In this document: one piece after another, positions 53,645-62,133 of the stretch
Numbering within the stretch: position 1 is the stretch's first letter
How the letters are laid out: every line of letters begins with the position of its first letter
Assembly: GCF_001665835.1 (NCBI RefSeq)
Contig: NZ_LZSX01000073.1
Coordinates: forward strand, 248,001 to 312,000
Length of the DNA: 64,000 bases
Source: Mycobacterium colombiense
GTDB lineage: Bacteria; Actinomycetota; Actinomycetes; Mycobacteriales; Mycobacteriaceae
Reading direction: 5' to 3'
Position numbers and translations under genes: made by a program
Notes under the pieces: model-generated
Seen by the model: the letters and a program-made list of their open reading frames with translations, nothing else
Database searches by the model: none
What the model was told of the DNA's origin: nothing

Positions 53645-54842
53645 AGACCTTGCCGCCTTTCATCACGAAGCTGACGTTCCGGGTAACGGTGATGTCTTCC
53701 AACGGGTTTCCGGGTACCGCGATGATATCGGCGAGCTGGCCCGTCGCGAGGCGCCCCCGGTCGGTCGAGTCGATGAGCTCGGCCGCGGTGATGGTCGCCG
53801 CTCGGAGCACCGCCAGCGGCGGCATGCCCCATTCCACCAGCGTGACGAGCTCGTCGGCGTTTTTGCCGTGTGGTATGGCCGGCGCGTCGGTGCCGACCGC
53901 GATCTTCACCCCGGCTTCGTAGGCGGCCTTGATCGATGTTTCGGCCTTGGGGAACATCTCGGCCGCCTTGTCCTGCAATGCTTTCGGGGCGCGGGACACG
54001 TCCATCGCCTGGGCAAGCCTGCGGGTGGTAACCAGAAACCTGTCGTTGTCGACCAGCATCTGGATGGCCTCGTCGTCCATCAGGAACCCGTGCTCGATGC
54101 AGTCGATACCGCATGCGACCGCGTGCTTGACCGCTTCCGCTCCGTGGGTGTGCGCGGCGACGCGCAGCCCGCGCCGGTGCGCCTCGTCAACGATCGCGCG
54201 CAGTTCCTCGTCCGAATAATGTTGTGCACCAGCCTCACCGGTCAGTGACATCACGCCGCCGGAAACGCACACTTTGATCAATTGGGCGCCGTGCTTGATC
54301 TGGTAGCGCACCGCCTTGCGGATCTCGTCGACCCCGTTGGCGATGCCCTCTTCGACCGTGAGCTCGAGCGCGCCCGGCATGAACGCGGCGAACATCGTCG
54401 GGTCCAGATGCCCGCCGGTGGGTGTGATCGCGTGGCCGGCCGGGACGATTCGCGGCCCATCGACCCACCCTGCGTCGATGGCCTTGCCCAGCGCCACATC
54501 GAGCAGGTAGCCGCCGGTCTTGACGAACAAGCCCAGGTTGCGCACGGTGGTGAAACCGGCGCGCAGCGTGCGTCGGGCGTTGCCGATTGCGCGCAGCACC
54601 CGCGTCGGCGGGTCGTCCTGTACTTGGGACAGCCCGGGCGTCTCGCCACGTCCGCCCATCAGGAGGTTGACCTCCATGTCCATCAAGCCCGGCAACAGAA
54701 TCTGGTCGCCGAGATCGATGATTTCGCCTTCGGGGTCGCCACCGACACCGACGATCCGATCGTCCTCGATCTTCAGGATGCCGGGCCGAACGATCTCGCC
54801 GCTGTCAACGTCGAGCAGCCCTGCGGCCTTGAGCGTCAGCAC
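53622..54842 (-). CDS. Amidohydrolase (imidazolonepropionase-like) with altered metal motif
   Basis: A 406-residue amidohydrolase of the imidazolonepropionase/Xaa-Pro-dipeptidase-like branch. It has the beta-sandwich N-terminus and 'DQILLPGLMD'. The invariant HxH expected next reads 'MEVNL', so both strand-1 His ligands are replaced by Glu and Asn. The later ligands remain: Lys in 'LIKVCVSGG', His in 'VAAHTHGAEA', His in 'IEHGF' and Asp in 'VGTDAP'. It may bind a single metal. It is coupled with the SnoaL-like gene. The reaction is unknown; hydrolysis of a cyclic amide, lactone or enol-lactone is possible. Confidence 0.86.
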   Translation of the reverse strand: MLTLKAAGLLDVDSGEIVRPGILKIEDDRIVGVGGDPEGEIIDLGDQILLPGLMDMEVNLLMGGRGETPGLSQVQDDPPTRVLRAIGNARRTLRAGFTTVRNLGLFVKTGGYLLDVALGKAIDAGWVDGPRIVPAGHAITPTGGHLDPTMFAAFMPGALELTVEEGIANGVDEIRKAVRYQIKHGAQLIKVCVSGGVMSLTGEAGAQHYSDEELRAIVDEAHRRGLRVAAHTHGAEAVKHAVACGIDCIEHGFLMDDEAIQMLVDNDRFLVTTRRLAQAMDVSRAPKALQDKAAEMFPKAETSIKAAYEAGVKIAVGTDAPAIPHGKNADELVTLVEWGMPPLAVLRAATITAAELIDSTDRGRLATGQLADIIAVPGNPLEDITVTRNVSFVMKGGKVYVDTRSA

Positions 54843-54845
54843 CGG

Positions 54846-55169
54846 CTAGATCACCGGTTCCCGCAGTACTTCAACCCACGCCGCGCCGCTGTCCGGGACG
54901 CGCGGTTGTTTCCACGCCTCGATGGGGAACGACACCATGACCAGTGACTGCATCATGTGCATCAATGTCTTTGCGTCATCGGGCAGATCGTTCAGAGGGA
55001 ACTTGTCGCAGTAGGCGATGACGTCGTTCAGCAATGGGAACGCGACGTCGTAGAACTCCTGCATCTGGGACATCGTCGAGGCCAGCCGCTTGGCGTAGCG
55101 CTCGGGCTCGGTCGCCAGGTCCCAATCGATAAACGGCTCGAGGGCGGCGAATTCAGACGGTAGCGCCAT
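54846..55169 (-). CDS. Small hypothetical protein between Rieske oxygenase and amidohydrolase
   Basis: A 107-residue acidic, helix-rich protein without signal peptide or membrane segment. It overlaps the Rieske gene by 17 bp and lies 3 bp before the amidohydrolase gene. I do not recognise the family. Tight coupling to the oxygenase suggests an accessory subunit or assembly partner. Confidence 0.7.
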   Translation of the reverse strand: MALPSEFAALEPFIDWDLATEPERYAKRLASTMSQMQEFYDVAFPLLNDVIAYCDKFPLNDLPDDAKTLMHMMQSLVMVSFPIEAWKQPRVPDSGAAWVEVLREPVI

Positions 55170-56430
55170 TGCGCTGGTACTCCTTCACGTAGTCACCGGT
55201 CGTCTTGTGCAGGTGGCGGATCAAGACTTCCTGGTCGCACAGCAGGAACTTCTTGACGGCCCGGGTGCCGATCATGGTCTGCGTCGCTTCCAGGGTGTTG
55301 GCGTCCTGCAGCGCGTACTCCTTGAACGTCACGGCGGCCAGCTCCTGGGCCAGGCGTTCCCGCGCATTGCGCGGCGGCACGAAGTACAGCGAGGACTCGA
55401 AGATGTGCTTGTCCACCGCGGTAGGCCAGTAGTGGTAGGTCAGGTACCAACCCGGCTCCCAGATCAGCAGCATGAAGTTCGGGTAGAAGAGCCACGAGTC
55501 GATGCCCCACTGCGGCACCCGCTTCACGTTGACACCCGGTGGCAGCTCGCGGTTCTCGATGATCTCCGGCTTGTCCCACGGACCGAACAGACCGCTGCGC
55601 AGCACCTGGTCCATCGGCTTCACCATGCTCATGTCCACCGGCGGCGCCTGGCCACCCCAGGTCGATTGCAGGTTGTGCGGGCCGGCCAGTTCGTAGTGCA
55701 GCGCCTCGTAGCCGAACTTCTGGATCTTGGCGGCTTCTTCCTTGGTGTACTGCCCCTGGTGCAGGATCGGCGCGTGGTAGAACTCGACGAACGCGTCGAT
55801 GAACAACTTCCAGTTGCTGCCGACCTCGGCCCGGTAGGAGTAGGTCTCCGTCATCTCGCCGAAGGGGTAGCCCTCGATGCTCTTGGCCAGCGGCCCGAGG
55901 TAGTCGATCAGCGGCGCCGCGTTGTCGTCGAAGTTGATGAAGATGAAGCCTTCCCAGACCTCGCAGCGGACGGCTGCCAGGCCGTAGTCGCCCTTGTCGA
56001 CGTTGAAGAACTCTTCCTCCTGTTGGACGAAGGTGAGGTCACCGTCGAGGCTGTAGCGCCATGCGTGGTACTTGCAGGTGAACTGCCGGCAGGTGCCGGA
56101 GGTCTCCTCGTTGGGAAAGTCGTTCCACACCAACTTGTTTCCGCGGTGCCGGCAGACGTTGTGGTATGCCTTGACGGTCCCGTCCTTGGTCTTGGTGATG
56201 ATCACCGAAGTGCCCTTGCCGGCCGCCGGCAGTTCCCTGGTGAAGTAGCTGCCGGTGCGGGGGAGTCGCTCGACCCGGCCGACGTTGAGCCAGGTCTTCT
56301 TGAAGACGGCTTCGCGCTCGGCCTCGAAGAACGCCGGATCGATCGAGTCGGTGTAGTCGACCGGCGCGGTCCCCAGGTCGGGGTAGTTTTCTGTCCAGCT
56401 GCCGGCGGCTGGCTTGGGGAAGTGCGGCAC
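55153..56430 (-). CDS. Rieske-type ring-hydroxylating oxygenase, alpha subunit
   Basis: A 425-residue non-haem iron oxygenase. The Rieske cluster motif is 'CRHRG' then 'CKYHAW' (CxH...CxxH), and the mononuclear iron site shows in 'NWKLFIDAFVEFYHAPILH' (bridging Asp and two His). GTG at 56430 with AGGAG opens 'PHFPKPAAGSW'; an upstream extension would overlap the next gene. No beta subunit or reductase is adjacent, so it is probably an alpha-only oxygenase fed by an external ferredoxin, perhaps that at 2575. Likely first committed step of the regulon. Confidence 0.93.
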   Translation of the reverse strand: MPHFPKPAAGSWTENYPDLGTAPVDYTDSIDPAFFEAEREAVFKKTWLNVGRVERLPRTGSYFTRELPAAGKGTSVIITKTKDGTVKAYHNVCRHRGNKLVWNDFPNEETSGTCRQFTCKYHAWRYSLDGDLTFVQQEEEFFNVDKGDYGLAAVRCEVWEGFIFINFDDNAAPLIDYLGPLAKSIEGYPFGEMTETYSYRAEVGSNWKLFIDAFVEFYHAPILHQGQYTKEEAAKIQKFGYEALHYELAGPHNLQSTWGGQAPPVDMSMVKPMDQVLRSGLFGPWDKPEIIENRELPPGVNVKRVPQWGIDSWLFYPNFMLLIWEPGWYLTYHYWPTAVDKHIFESSLYFVPPRNARERLAQELAAVTFKEYALQDANTLEATQTMIGTRAVKKFLLCDQEVLIRHLHKTTGDYVKEYQRNGATV

Positions 56431-56446
56431 GTTCTTACTCCTCTTG

Positions 56447-56965
56447 TCAGTGCTGTTCGGCGTGCTCGAGCTGAATGCCAAAAGTGTTGAAGGCCATGGC
56501 CAGCAGCGCGTAGCAGCCGACCGTGAAGACGAAATCCATGCGTTGCTGGTCGTTGAGGCGCTCGCCGAGCGCCGCCCAGGTCTGGTCGGACAGCTCCGAC
56601 TTCTCGTCGAGTTCGTCGACCCCGGTGATCACGGCTTGGTCGAACGTATCGGCGGCCTCACCTCGTTGCAGGGCCGCGATCTGGTCGTCGGTGATCCCTT
56701 CGTCCTTGGCCATCCTCACGTGGTGCGACCATTCGTAGGCGCACTGCCGGCGATGGGCCACCCGGAGGATGGCCAGCTCGCGGATGCGTGGCGGCAGCGT
56801 GGACGTCATCAACAGGTGGACGTTGAATCGGAGAAACGACTTGGCCAGCGCCGGGTGGTGAGCCAGCGTGGAGAGCGCGTTGTTGGTGGCCGCGCCACGC
56901 ATGGCCGAGAGTGCCTGCCGGGTCGCCTCGTCCCACTGGTCAGCCGGCAGCGGCTGCAAGCGCAT
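56447..56965 (-). CDS. Carboxymuconolactone decarboxylase-family protein
   Basis: A 172-residue all-helical protein of the CMD/AhpD-like family: 'PRIRELAILRVAHRRQCAYEWSHHVRMAKDEGITDDQIAAL' holds the family core with Cys followed by two His. Only one Cys is present, so AhpD-type peroxidase chemistry (CxxC) is unlikely. Members decarboxylate lactones of aromatic degradation or have unknown roles. It is the first gene of the Rieske operon, with operator copy 5 starting 23 bp before its ATG. Confidence 0.88.
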   Translation of the reverse strand: MRLQPLPADQWDEATRQALSAMRGAATNNALSTLAHHPALAKSFLRFNVHLLMTSTLPPRIRELAILRVAHRRQCAYEWSHHVRMAKDEGITDDQIAALQRGEAADTFDQAVITGVDELDEKSELSDQTWAALGERLNDQQRMDFVFTVGCYALLAMAFNTFGIQLEHAEQH

Positions 56966-56987
56966 CAGCAGTGTCCTCTCGGTGAAA

Positions 56988-57002
56988 GAGAATCAGATTC
57001 TC
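56988..57002. promoter_or_regulatory. Inverted-repeat operator GAGAAT-N3-ATTCTC (copy 5)
   Basis: Perfect half-sites around CAG, 23 bp before the CMD-family gene that heads the Rieske operon. This is the copy most likely to control the largest transcription unit of the putative regulon. Confidence 0.77.
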
Positions 57003-57271
57003 ATTTGCAACTAACAGACTGACACGAAACGCGCGCCCGGTCAATGCCGGCGCACCGGGCCCAAGAGTGTGGTCACGGCCTGGCTCACCCGGGCGGCCGG
57101 GATAGCTGTCGTTCGCGTCAACGCAGTGGCGGCGCGGTCCCGATATGCCCAGCCGGGTCTTACCTCACGCCATTGCCGCGCGGGGACCGCGTAATTCGTC
57201 CCCGCGTTCGGCCGCTGGTCAGGCGGGTGCCGACGGGCTGAGCAACTTATGGATGTTGATTCTCGTCTGGC

Positions 57272-57286
57272 GAGAAGATAGTTTTC
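57272..57286. promoter_or_regulatory. Degenerate GAGAAT-N3-ATTCTC-like site
   Basis: GAGAAG-ATA-GTTTTC matches 9 of the 12 arm positions, 78 bp before the ATG at 57365. Another half-site (ATTCTC) is at 57259. Weak on its own; its position makes it worth testing. Confidence 0.35.
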
Positions 57287-57364
57287 ATTTGAGTGATCTT
57301 GGCACGGGACAGCGATTCGCCGAGGGCTGTAATCGCTCCGGTGGATCCGATGGAAGGGACGGCC

Positions 57365-58663
57365 ATGAACAAAGAGGACATGATCCTGATCAGCGTCGAC
57401 GACCACACCGTCGAGCCGCCCGAGATGTTCAAGAACCACCTGTCGAAGAAGTATCAGGATGACGCGCCCCGGCTGGTGCACAACGCCGACGGTTCGGACA
57501 TGTGGAAGTTCCGCGACACCGTCATCCCGAACGTGGCGCTCAATGCGGTGGCCGGACGGCCCAAAGAGGAGTACGGCATCGAGCCGACGGGGCTCGACGA
57601 GATCCGGCCGGGTTGTTACAACGTGGACGAGCGCGTCAAGGACATGAACGCCGGCGGCATCCTGGCCTCGATCTGCTTCCCCTCCTTCCCGGGTTTCGCG
57701 GGTCGCCTGTTCGCCACCGACGACCACGACTTCTCGATCGCGCTGGTGCAGGCCTACAACGACTGGCACATCGACGAATGGTGCGGCGCCTACCCGGCGC
57801 GGTTCATCCCGATGGCGATACCGGTCATCTGGGACGCCGAGGCGTGCGCCGCCGAGGTACGACGGGTCGCCAAGAAGGGTGTGCACGCCCTGACCTTCAC
57901 CGAGAACCCGGCCGCGATGGGCTACCCCAGTTTCCATGACGACTATTGGACCCCGCTGTGGAAGGCGTTGTGCGACACCGACACCGTGATGAACGTGCAC
58001 ATCGGTTCCTCGGGGCGGCTGGCCATCACCGCGCCGGATGCGCCGATGGACGTGATGATCACGTTGCAGCCGATGAACATCGTGCAGGCCGCCGCCGACC
58101 TGTTGTGGTCCAAGCCGATCAAGGAGTACCCGGACCTCAAGGTCGCGCTGTCCGAGGGCGGAACCGGCTGGATCCCCTACTTCCTCGAGCGCGCGGACCG
58201 TACCTTCGAGATGCACTCCGCCTGGACGCACCAGGACTTCAAGGGCAAGCTGCCCAGCGAGGTTTTCCGCGACCACTTCCTGACCTGCTTCATCAGCGAC
58301 AAGGTCGGGGTGGCGCTACGCAACGAGATCGGCATCGACAACATCTGCTGGGAAGCCGACTACCCACACAGCGACTCGATGTGGCCGGGTGCGCCGGAAG
58401 AGCTCTGGGATGTCTTGTCCATCAACAACGTTCCCGACGACGAAATCAACAAGATGACCTACGAGAACGCCATGCGCTGGTACTCGTTCGACCCGTTCAC
58501 GCACATTTCGCGCGAACAGGCGACCGTCGGTGCACTGCGCAAATCCGCCGAGGGGCACGACGTGTCCATCAAGGCCAAGGGCCACGACAAGGACAGCCGG
58601 GGCGGCTCGTCCTTCGCGGATTTCACGGCTAACGCCAAAGCTCTTACCGGCAACAAGGATTGA
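57365..58663 (+). CDS. Amidohydrolase_2 (ACMSD-like) family protein
   Basis: A 432-residue protein closely resembling the one at 932-2188: 'ILISVDDHTVEPPEMFKNH', 'GILASICFPSFPGFAGRLF', 'VALSEGGTGWIPYFLERADRT', 'CWEADYPHSDSMWPGAPEEL'. GGAAGGG precedes the ATG. Two close paralogues lie at the two ends of the putative regulon, one after a ferredoxin and one before a FadE. This suggests successive decarboxylation or C-C hydrolysis steps, or two substrates. It heads the operon continuing with FadE, crotonase and thiolase. Confidence 0.88.
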   Translation: MNKEDMILISVDDHTVEPPEMFKNHLSKKYQDDAPRLVHNADGSDMWKFRDTVIPNVALNAVAGRPKEEYGIEPTGLDEIRPGCYNVDERVKDMNAGGILASICFPSFPGFAGRLFATDDHDFSIALVQAYNDWHIDEWCGAYPARFIPMAIPVIWDAEACAAEVRRVAKKGVHALTFTENPAAMGYPSFHDDYWTPLWKALCDTDTVMNVHIGSSGRLAITAPDAPMDVMITLQPMNIVQAAADLLWSKPIKEYPDLKVALSEGGTGWIPYFLERADRTFEMHSAWTHQDFKGKLPSEVFRDHFLTCFISDKVGVALRNEIGIDNICWEADYPHSDSMWPGAPEELWDVLSINNVPDDEINKMTYENAMRWYSFDPFTHISREQATVGALRKSAEGHDVSIKAKGHDKDSRGGSSFADFTANAKALTGNKD

Positions 58664-58769
58664 CACACCATCGGACGGATCCGCGCGCCGGTGGCGGTCG
58701 CAAGCGCGGCGAGCCGGGCGCAGCGGGCCGGCCGAAAGCTGCTGCATTTCGATCGAAGGAGACTGAGCA

Positions 58770-59951
58770 GTGCTCGGCGCTGGAATGAACTTTGAGCTGA
58801 CCGATGACCAGGAACTGATTCGTCGGTCGGTGGCGGAGCTGGCGCGGAAATTCGACGACCAGTATTGGATGGAAAAAGACCAGGCGCACGAATTCCCGAC
58901 CGAGTTCTACCGCGCCATCGCCGATGGCGGCTGGCTGGGAATGACCATCCCGACCCAATACGGTGGTCACGGCCTCGGCATCACCGAGGCGACGATCCTG
59001 CTCGAGGAGGTCGCCAAGTCGGGTGGCGCCATGAACGCCGCCAGCTCGATTCACCTGTCCATCTTCGGCATGCAGCCGGTCGTGGTGCATGGCTCCGATG
59101 AACTCAAGGCCCGTACGCTGCCCGCCGTCGCGACCGGCGAGGTGCACATCTGCTTCGGCGTCACCGAACCCGGTGCCGGGCTTGACACTTCGCGCATCAC
59201 CACGTTCGCCAAGCGGGAAGGCGATCGCTACATCGTCAACGGTCGCAAGGTCTGGATCTCCAAGGCGATGGAGTCCGACAAGATCCTGTTGCTCACCCGG
59301 ACGCAGAGCTACGACGAAGTCACCAAGAAGACCGACGGGATGACGCTGTTCCTCACCGATCTCGATCGGAGCCGCGTCGACATCCGCCCGATCCGCAAGA
59401 TGGGCCGCAACGCCGTCAGCTCCAACGAATTGTTCATCGACAATCTCGAGGTACCGGTCGAGGACCGAGTTGGCGAGGAGGGCAAGGGCTTTCAGTACAT
59501 CCTCGACGGCCTCAACCCGGAGCGGATGCTGATCGCGGCCGAGGCTCTCGGCATCGGGCGGGTGGCGCTGGAAAAGGCGGTGAAGTACGGCAACGAGCGC
59601 GAGGTCTTCGGCCGGCCCATCGGCATGAACCAGGGATTGCAGTTCCCGCTGGCCGATTCACTGGCCCGCCTCGATGCCGCCGAACTGATGCTGCGCAAGG
59701 CCACCTGGCTTTACGACAACGGCAAATCGTGTGGGCGCGAAGCCAATACGGCTAAGTATCTCTGCGCCGATGCCGGCTTCGACGCCGCGGACCGGGCCCT
59801 GCAAACCCATGGCGGCATGGGTTACGCCGAGGAGTACCACATCACACGGTACTTCCGCGAGGCCCGCCTGATGAAGATCGCGCCGGTCAGCCAGGAGATG
59901 ATTTTGAACTTCCTGGGAGCCAACGTCCTGAAGTTGCCGAGAAGCTACTGA
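58770..59951 (+). CDS. Acyl-CoA dehydrogenase (FadE type)
   Basis: A 393-residue full-length acyl-CoA dehydrogenase: 'WLGMTIPTQYGGHGLGITEATILLEEVAKSGG', 'CFGVTEPGAGLDTSRITTFAKREGDRYIVNGRKVWIS', 'GREANTAKYLCADAGFDAADRALQTHGGMGYAEEYHITRYFREARLMKIAPVSQEMI' region at the C-terminus. GTG at 58770 has GAAGGAG 9 bp upstream and is preferred to ATG at 58785. Probably homotetrameric, unlike the paired FadE proteins elsewhere in the window. Confidence 0.93.
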   Translation: MLGAGMNFELTDDQELIRRSVAELARKFDDQYWMEKDQAHEFPTEFYRAIADGGWLGMTIPTQYGGHGLGITEATILLEEVAKSGGAMNAASSIHLSIFGMQPVVVHGSDELKARTLPAVATGEVHICFGVTEPGAGLDTSRITTFAKREGDRYIVNGRKVWISKAMESDKILLLTRTQSYDEVTKKTDGMTLFLTDLDRSRVDIRPIRKMGRNAVSSNELFIDNLEVPVEDRVGEEGKGFQYILDGLNPERMLIAAEALGIGRVALEKAVKYGNEREVFGRPIGMNQGLQFPLADSLARLDAAELMLRKATWLYDNGKSCGREANTAKYLCADAGFDAADRALQTHGGMGYAEEYHITRYFREARLMKIAPVSQEMILNFLGANVLKLPRSY

Positions 59952-60003
59952 TGGCCACTGCCGGTGAACGGCGGCATGGCGATCTGACGCTCGCTCGACG
60001 CCG

Positions 60004-60837
60004 ATGACCACAACAGATGGCCCCGTGCTGCTCTCGGAAGACCGCGACGGGGTGCGTACCCTCACGCTCAACCGGCCAGGGCGCAAGAATGCGATCAATC
60101 CAGAATTGTGGCTCGCCCTGCGAGACGCACTCGATGCCGCCGGCCACGATCCGGGGGTGCGCGCCCTGGTGATCACCGGTGCCGGGGGCAGCTTCTGCTC
60201 CGGCGCCGACATCTCGGCTCCCGAGGACATCCACCCGAAGTACAAGTTGCAGCGCTTGACCGACGTGGCACTGGCCCTGCACGAGCTGTCGGTCCCCACG
60301 ATCGCAAAGGTGACCGGGGTGGCCGTCGGGGCGGGGTGGAACCTGGCGCTGGGCTGCGACCTGGTGGTGGCCACGCCGGAATCGACGTTCTGCCAGATCT
60401 TTTCGAAGCGCGGCCTGTCGATCGACCTCGGCGGCTCCTGGCTGTTGCCGAAAATCGTCGGCCTGCAACAGGCCAAGCGTCTCGCGTTGCTGGCGGACAC
60501 GATAGATGCCGAGGAGGCGTGCGCCCTCAACCTGGTGACCTGGGTGGTATCGGCCGTGGAAATCGACGACTTCGTCGCGGATCTCGCCGACCGGTTGGCC
60601 GCCGGTCCGCCGATTGCGCTGGCCCACACCAAGGCATTGCTGAACGAGGGCGCCGACCGCACCATGCGTGACGCACTGGCCAACGAGGCTCGCGCGCAGG
60701 GAGTCAACTTCGCAACGGCAGACACCGCCGCGGCCTATGCCGCTTTCGCGCAGCGGCGGGAGCCATCGTTTACTGGTCGGTGGGCCCTATCGAAATCTGG
60801 TGTGGAATCAGGTTCGGGCGAGAAGCAATCGGAGTAG
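60004..60837 (+). CDS. Enoyl-CoA hydratase/isomerase (crotonase family)
   Basis: A 277-residue crotonase: 'TLTLNRPGRKNAINPELWLALRDAL', 'VITGAGGSFCSGADI', 'IAKVTGVAVGAGWNLALGCDLVVA' and 'FSKRGLSIDLGGSWLLPKIVG', a complete family pattern. The ATG lies 52 bp after FadE. It is followed at 4 bp by a thiolase, so FadE, hydratase and thiolase form a beta-oxidation cassette that lacks only a hydroxyacyl-CoA dehydrogenase, a step that one of the SDR proteins could provide. Confidence 0.92.
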   Translation: MTTTDGPVLLSEDRDGVRTLTLNRPGRKNAINPELWLALRDALDAAGHDPGVRALVITGAGGSFCSGADISAPEDIHPKYKLQRLTDVALALHELSVPTIAKVTGVAVGAGWNLALGCDLVVATPESTFCQIFSKRGLSIDLGGSWLLPKIVGLQQAKRLALLADTIDAEEACALNLVTWVVSAVEIDDFVADLADRLAAGPPIALAHTKALLNEGADRTMRDALANEARAQGVNFATADTAAAYAAFAQRREPSFTGRWALSKSGVESGSGEKQSE

Positions 60838-60841
60838 AGAT

Positions 60842-61996
60842 ATGCGTGAAACAGTCATCGTCGAGGCCGTGCGTACGCCGGTGGGGAAGCGCAACGGCGC
60901 GCTGGCCGGCATGCATGCCGCCGACCTCTCCGCGGTCGTCCTGACCGAACTCATCGAACGCACCGGCATCGGTCCCGACATCATCGACGACGTGGTCTGG
61001 GGCTGCGTGTCCCAGGTGGGCGACCAGTCGAGCAACATCGGCCGCTATGCCGTCCTGGCCGCCGGTTGGCCCGAAACCATCCCCGGGACCACCGTCAACC
61101 GCGCCTGCGGGTCCAGCCAGCAGGCGCTGGACTTCGCCGTGCAGGCGGTCATGTCCGGCCAGCAGGATGTCGTCGTGGCCGGCGGGGTCGAGGTCATGAG
61201 CCGCGTTCCGCTCGGTTCGGCCCGGGCCACCGGTATGCCGTATGGCCCGAAAGTCCTTGCCCGCTATGACGATTTCTCCTTCAACCAGGGGCTGTCGGCG
61301 GAGATGATCGCCAAGAAGTGGGGATTCTCGCGCACCCGGCTCGACGAATTCTCCGTCGAATCCCACGAGCGGGCCGCCGCGGCCCTGGATGGCGGCGCGT
61401 TCACCGAGCAGATCGCACCGGTCTTCGTCGAAGGCGCCGACAACAACGTGTTCACCGCCGACGAGGGCGTGCGGCGCGGCAGCACCGTCGAAAAGCTCGG
61501 CACGCTCAAGCCGGCCTTCGCCGAAGACGGGGTGATCCACGCCGGCAACTCCTCACAGATCTCCGACGGCGCCGCCGCGCTGCTGGTGACCACCGCCGAG
61601 ATGGCGGTCGAGCTGGGCCTGACCCCGATCGTGCGGTACCTGGCGGGCGCCGTGACCGGGGCGGACCCGGTGCTGATGCTCACCGGCCCCATCCCGGCCA
61701 CCGAAAAGGTGCTGAGCAAGGCCGGCGTCGCGCTGTCCGACGTGGGCGTCTTCGAGGTCAACGAGGCTTTCGCGCCGGTGCCGCTGGCGTGGCTGGCCGA
61801 GACCGGGGCGGCCCCGGCCCGGATGAATCCGCTGGGCGGCGCCATCGCGTTGGGGCACCCGCTGGGCGCATCCGGCGCTGTGCTGATGACACGCATGGCA
61901 CATCACATGCGCGACAACGGGATTCGTTACGGCCTGCAGACCATGTGCGAGGGCGGTGGGACCGCCAACGCCACGCTGGTGGAGCTGGTGAGCTGA
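60842..61996 (+). CDS. Thiolase (acetyl-CoA acetyltransferase)
   Basis: A 384-residue thiolase: 'VIVEAVRTPVGKRNGALAGMHAADLSAVVL', acyl-Cys in 'NRACGSSQQAL', 'NEAFAPVPLAW', 'GGAIALGHPLGASGAVLMTRM' and the second active Cys in 'TMCEGGGTANATL'. It is the last gene of the amidohydrolase-FadE-crotonase-thiolase operon. A second thiolase at 9501 belongs to operator copy 2, so two thiolytic cleavages may be needed in the complete pathway. Confidence 0.94.
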   Translation: MRETVIVEAVRTPVGKRNGALAGMHAADLSAVVLTELIERTGIGPDIIDDVVWGCVSQVGDQSSNIGRYAVLAAGWPETIPGTTVNRACGSSQQALDFAVQAVMSGQQDVVVAGGVEVMSRVPLGSARATGMPYGPKVLARYDDFSFNQGLSAEMIAKKWGFSRTRLDEFSVESHERAAAALDGGAFTEQIAPVFVEGADNNVFTADEGVRRGSTVEKLGTLKPAFAEDGVIHAGNSSQISDGAAALLVTTAEMAVELGLTPIVRYLAGAVTGADPVLMLTGPIPATEKVLSKAGVALSDVGVFEVNEAFAPVPLAWLAETGAAPARMNPLGGAIALGHPLGASGAVLMTRMAHHMRDNGIRYGLQTMCEGGGTANATLVELVS

Positions 61997-62007
61997 CGGC
62001 GGCGGCC

Positions 62008-62037
62008 TCACGCGCACAAAAAACTCGGCACGCGTGA
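62008..62037 (+). terminator. Possible terminator hairpin after the thiolase
   Basis: TCACGCG-N16-CGCGTGA, 12 bp after the stop codon. The loop is long and no U-run follows, so a weak candidate. Confidence 0.3.
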
Positions 62038-62055
62038 CCCTTGTCACAGCGGGCA

Positions 62056-62087
62056 AACTAACCTACTGTGTGTTCACTAGGTTGGTT
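62056..62087. promoter_or_regulatory. Inverted repeat AACTAACCTA-N12-TAGGTTGGTT, probable TetR operator
   Basis: Ten-bp arms with one mismatch in the 137-bp gap before the TetR gene at 62134. Symmetry and position suit autoregulation. It is unlike either of the other two TetR-linked repeats in the window. Confidence 0.6.
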
Positions 62088-62133
62088 TTCCCGAGTTTTT
62101 CGAGGTCGGTGCAGGTTGGTAGACGGAGTTCCG

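Larger units (their letters stand above)
56966..57364. other. 399-bp divergent intergenic region
   Basis: No convincing gene. It separates the Rieske operon (minus) from the amidohydrolase/FadE operon (plus). It contains operator copy 5 at the Rieske side and a degenerate copy (57272-57286) at the other side, joined by about 270 bp of GC-rich sequence in which I see no further structure. Confidence 0.8.

Noticed and set aside
55207-56490. Long open frame antisense to the Rieske oxygenase
   Set aside because: Composition-driven shadow. The Rieske and iron-site motifs are clear on the minus strand.
57041-58276. Long minus-strand frame across the 57-kb intergenic region and amidohydrolase
   Set aside because: Antisense shadow of the amidohydrolase with low-complexity His/Val/Asp-rich translation and no ribosome site.
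18740-62090. KstR or KstR2 cholesterol-regulon operators
   Set aside because: I looked for the known TnnAACnnGTTnnA and ACAAG-type repeats before the KstD-like, FadE and thiolase genes and did not see convincing ones. A steroid label for the region is therefore not supported.
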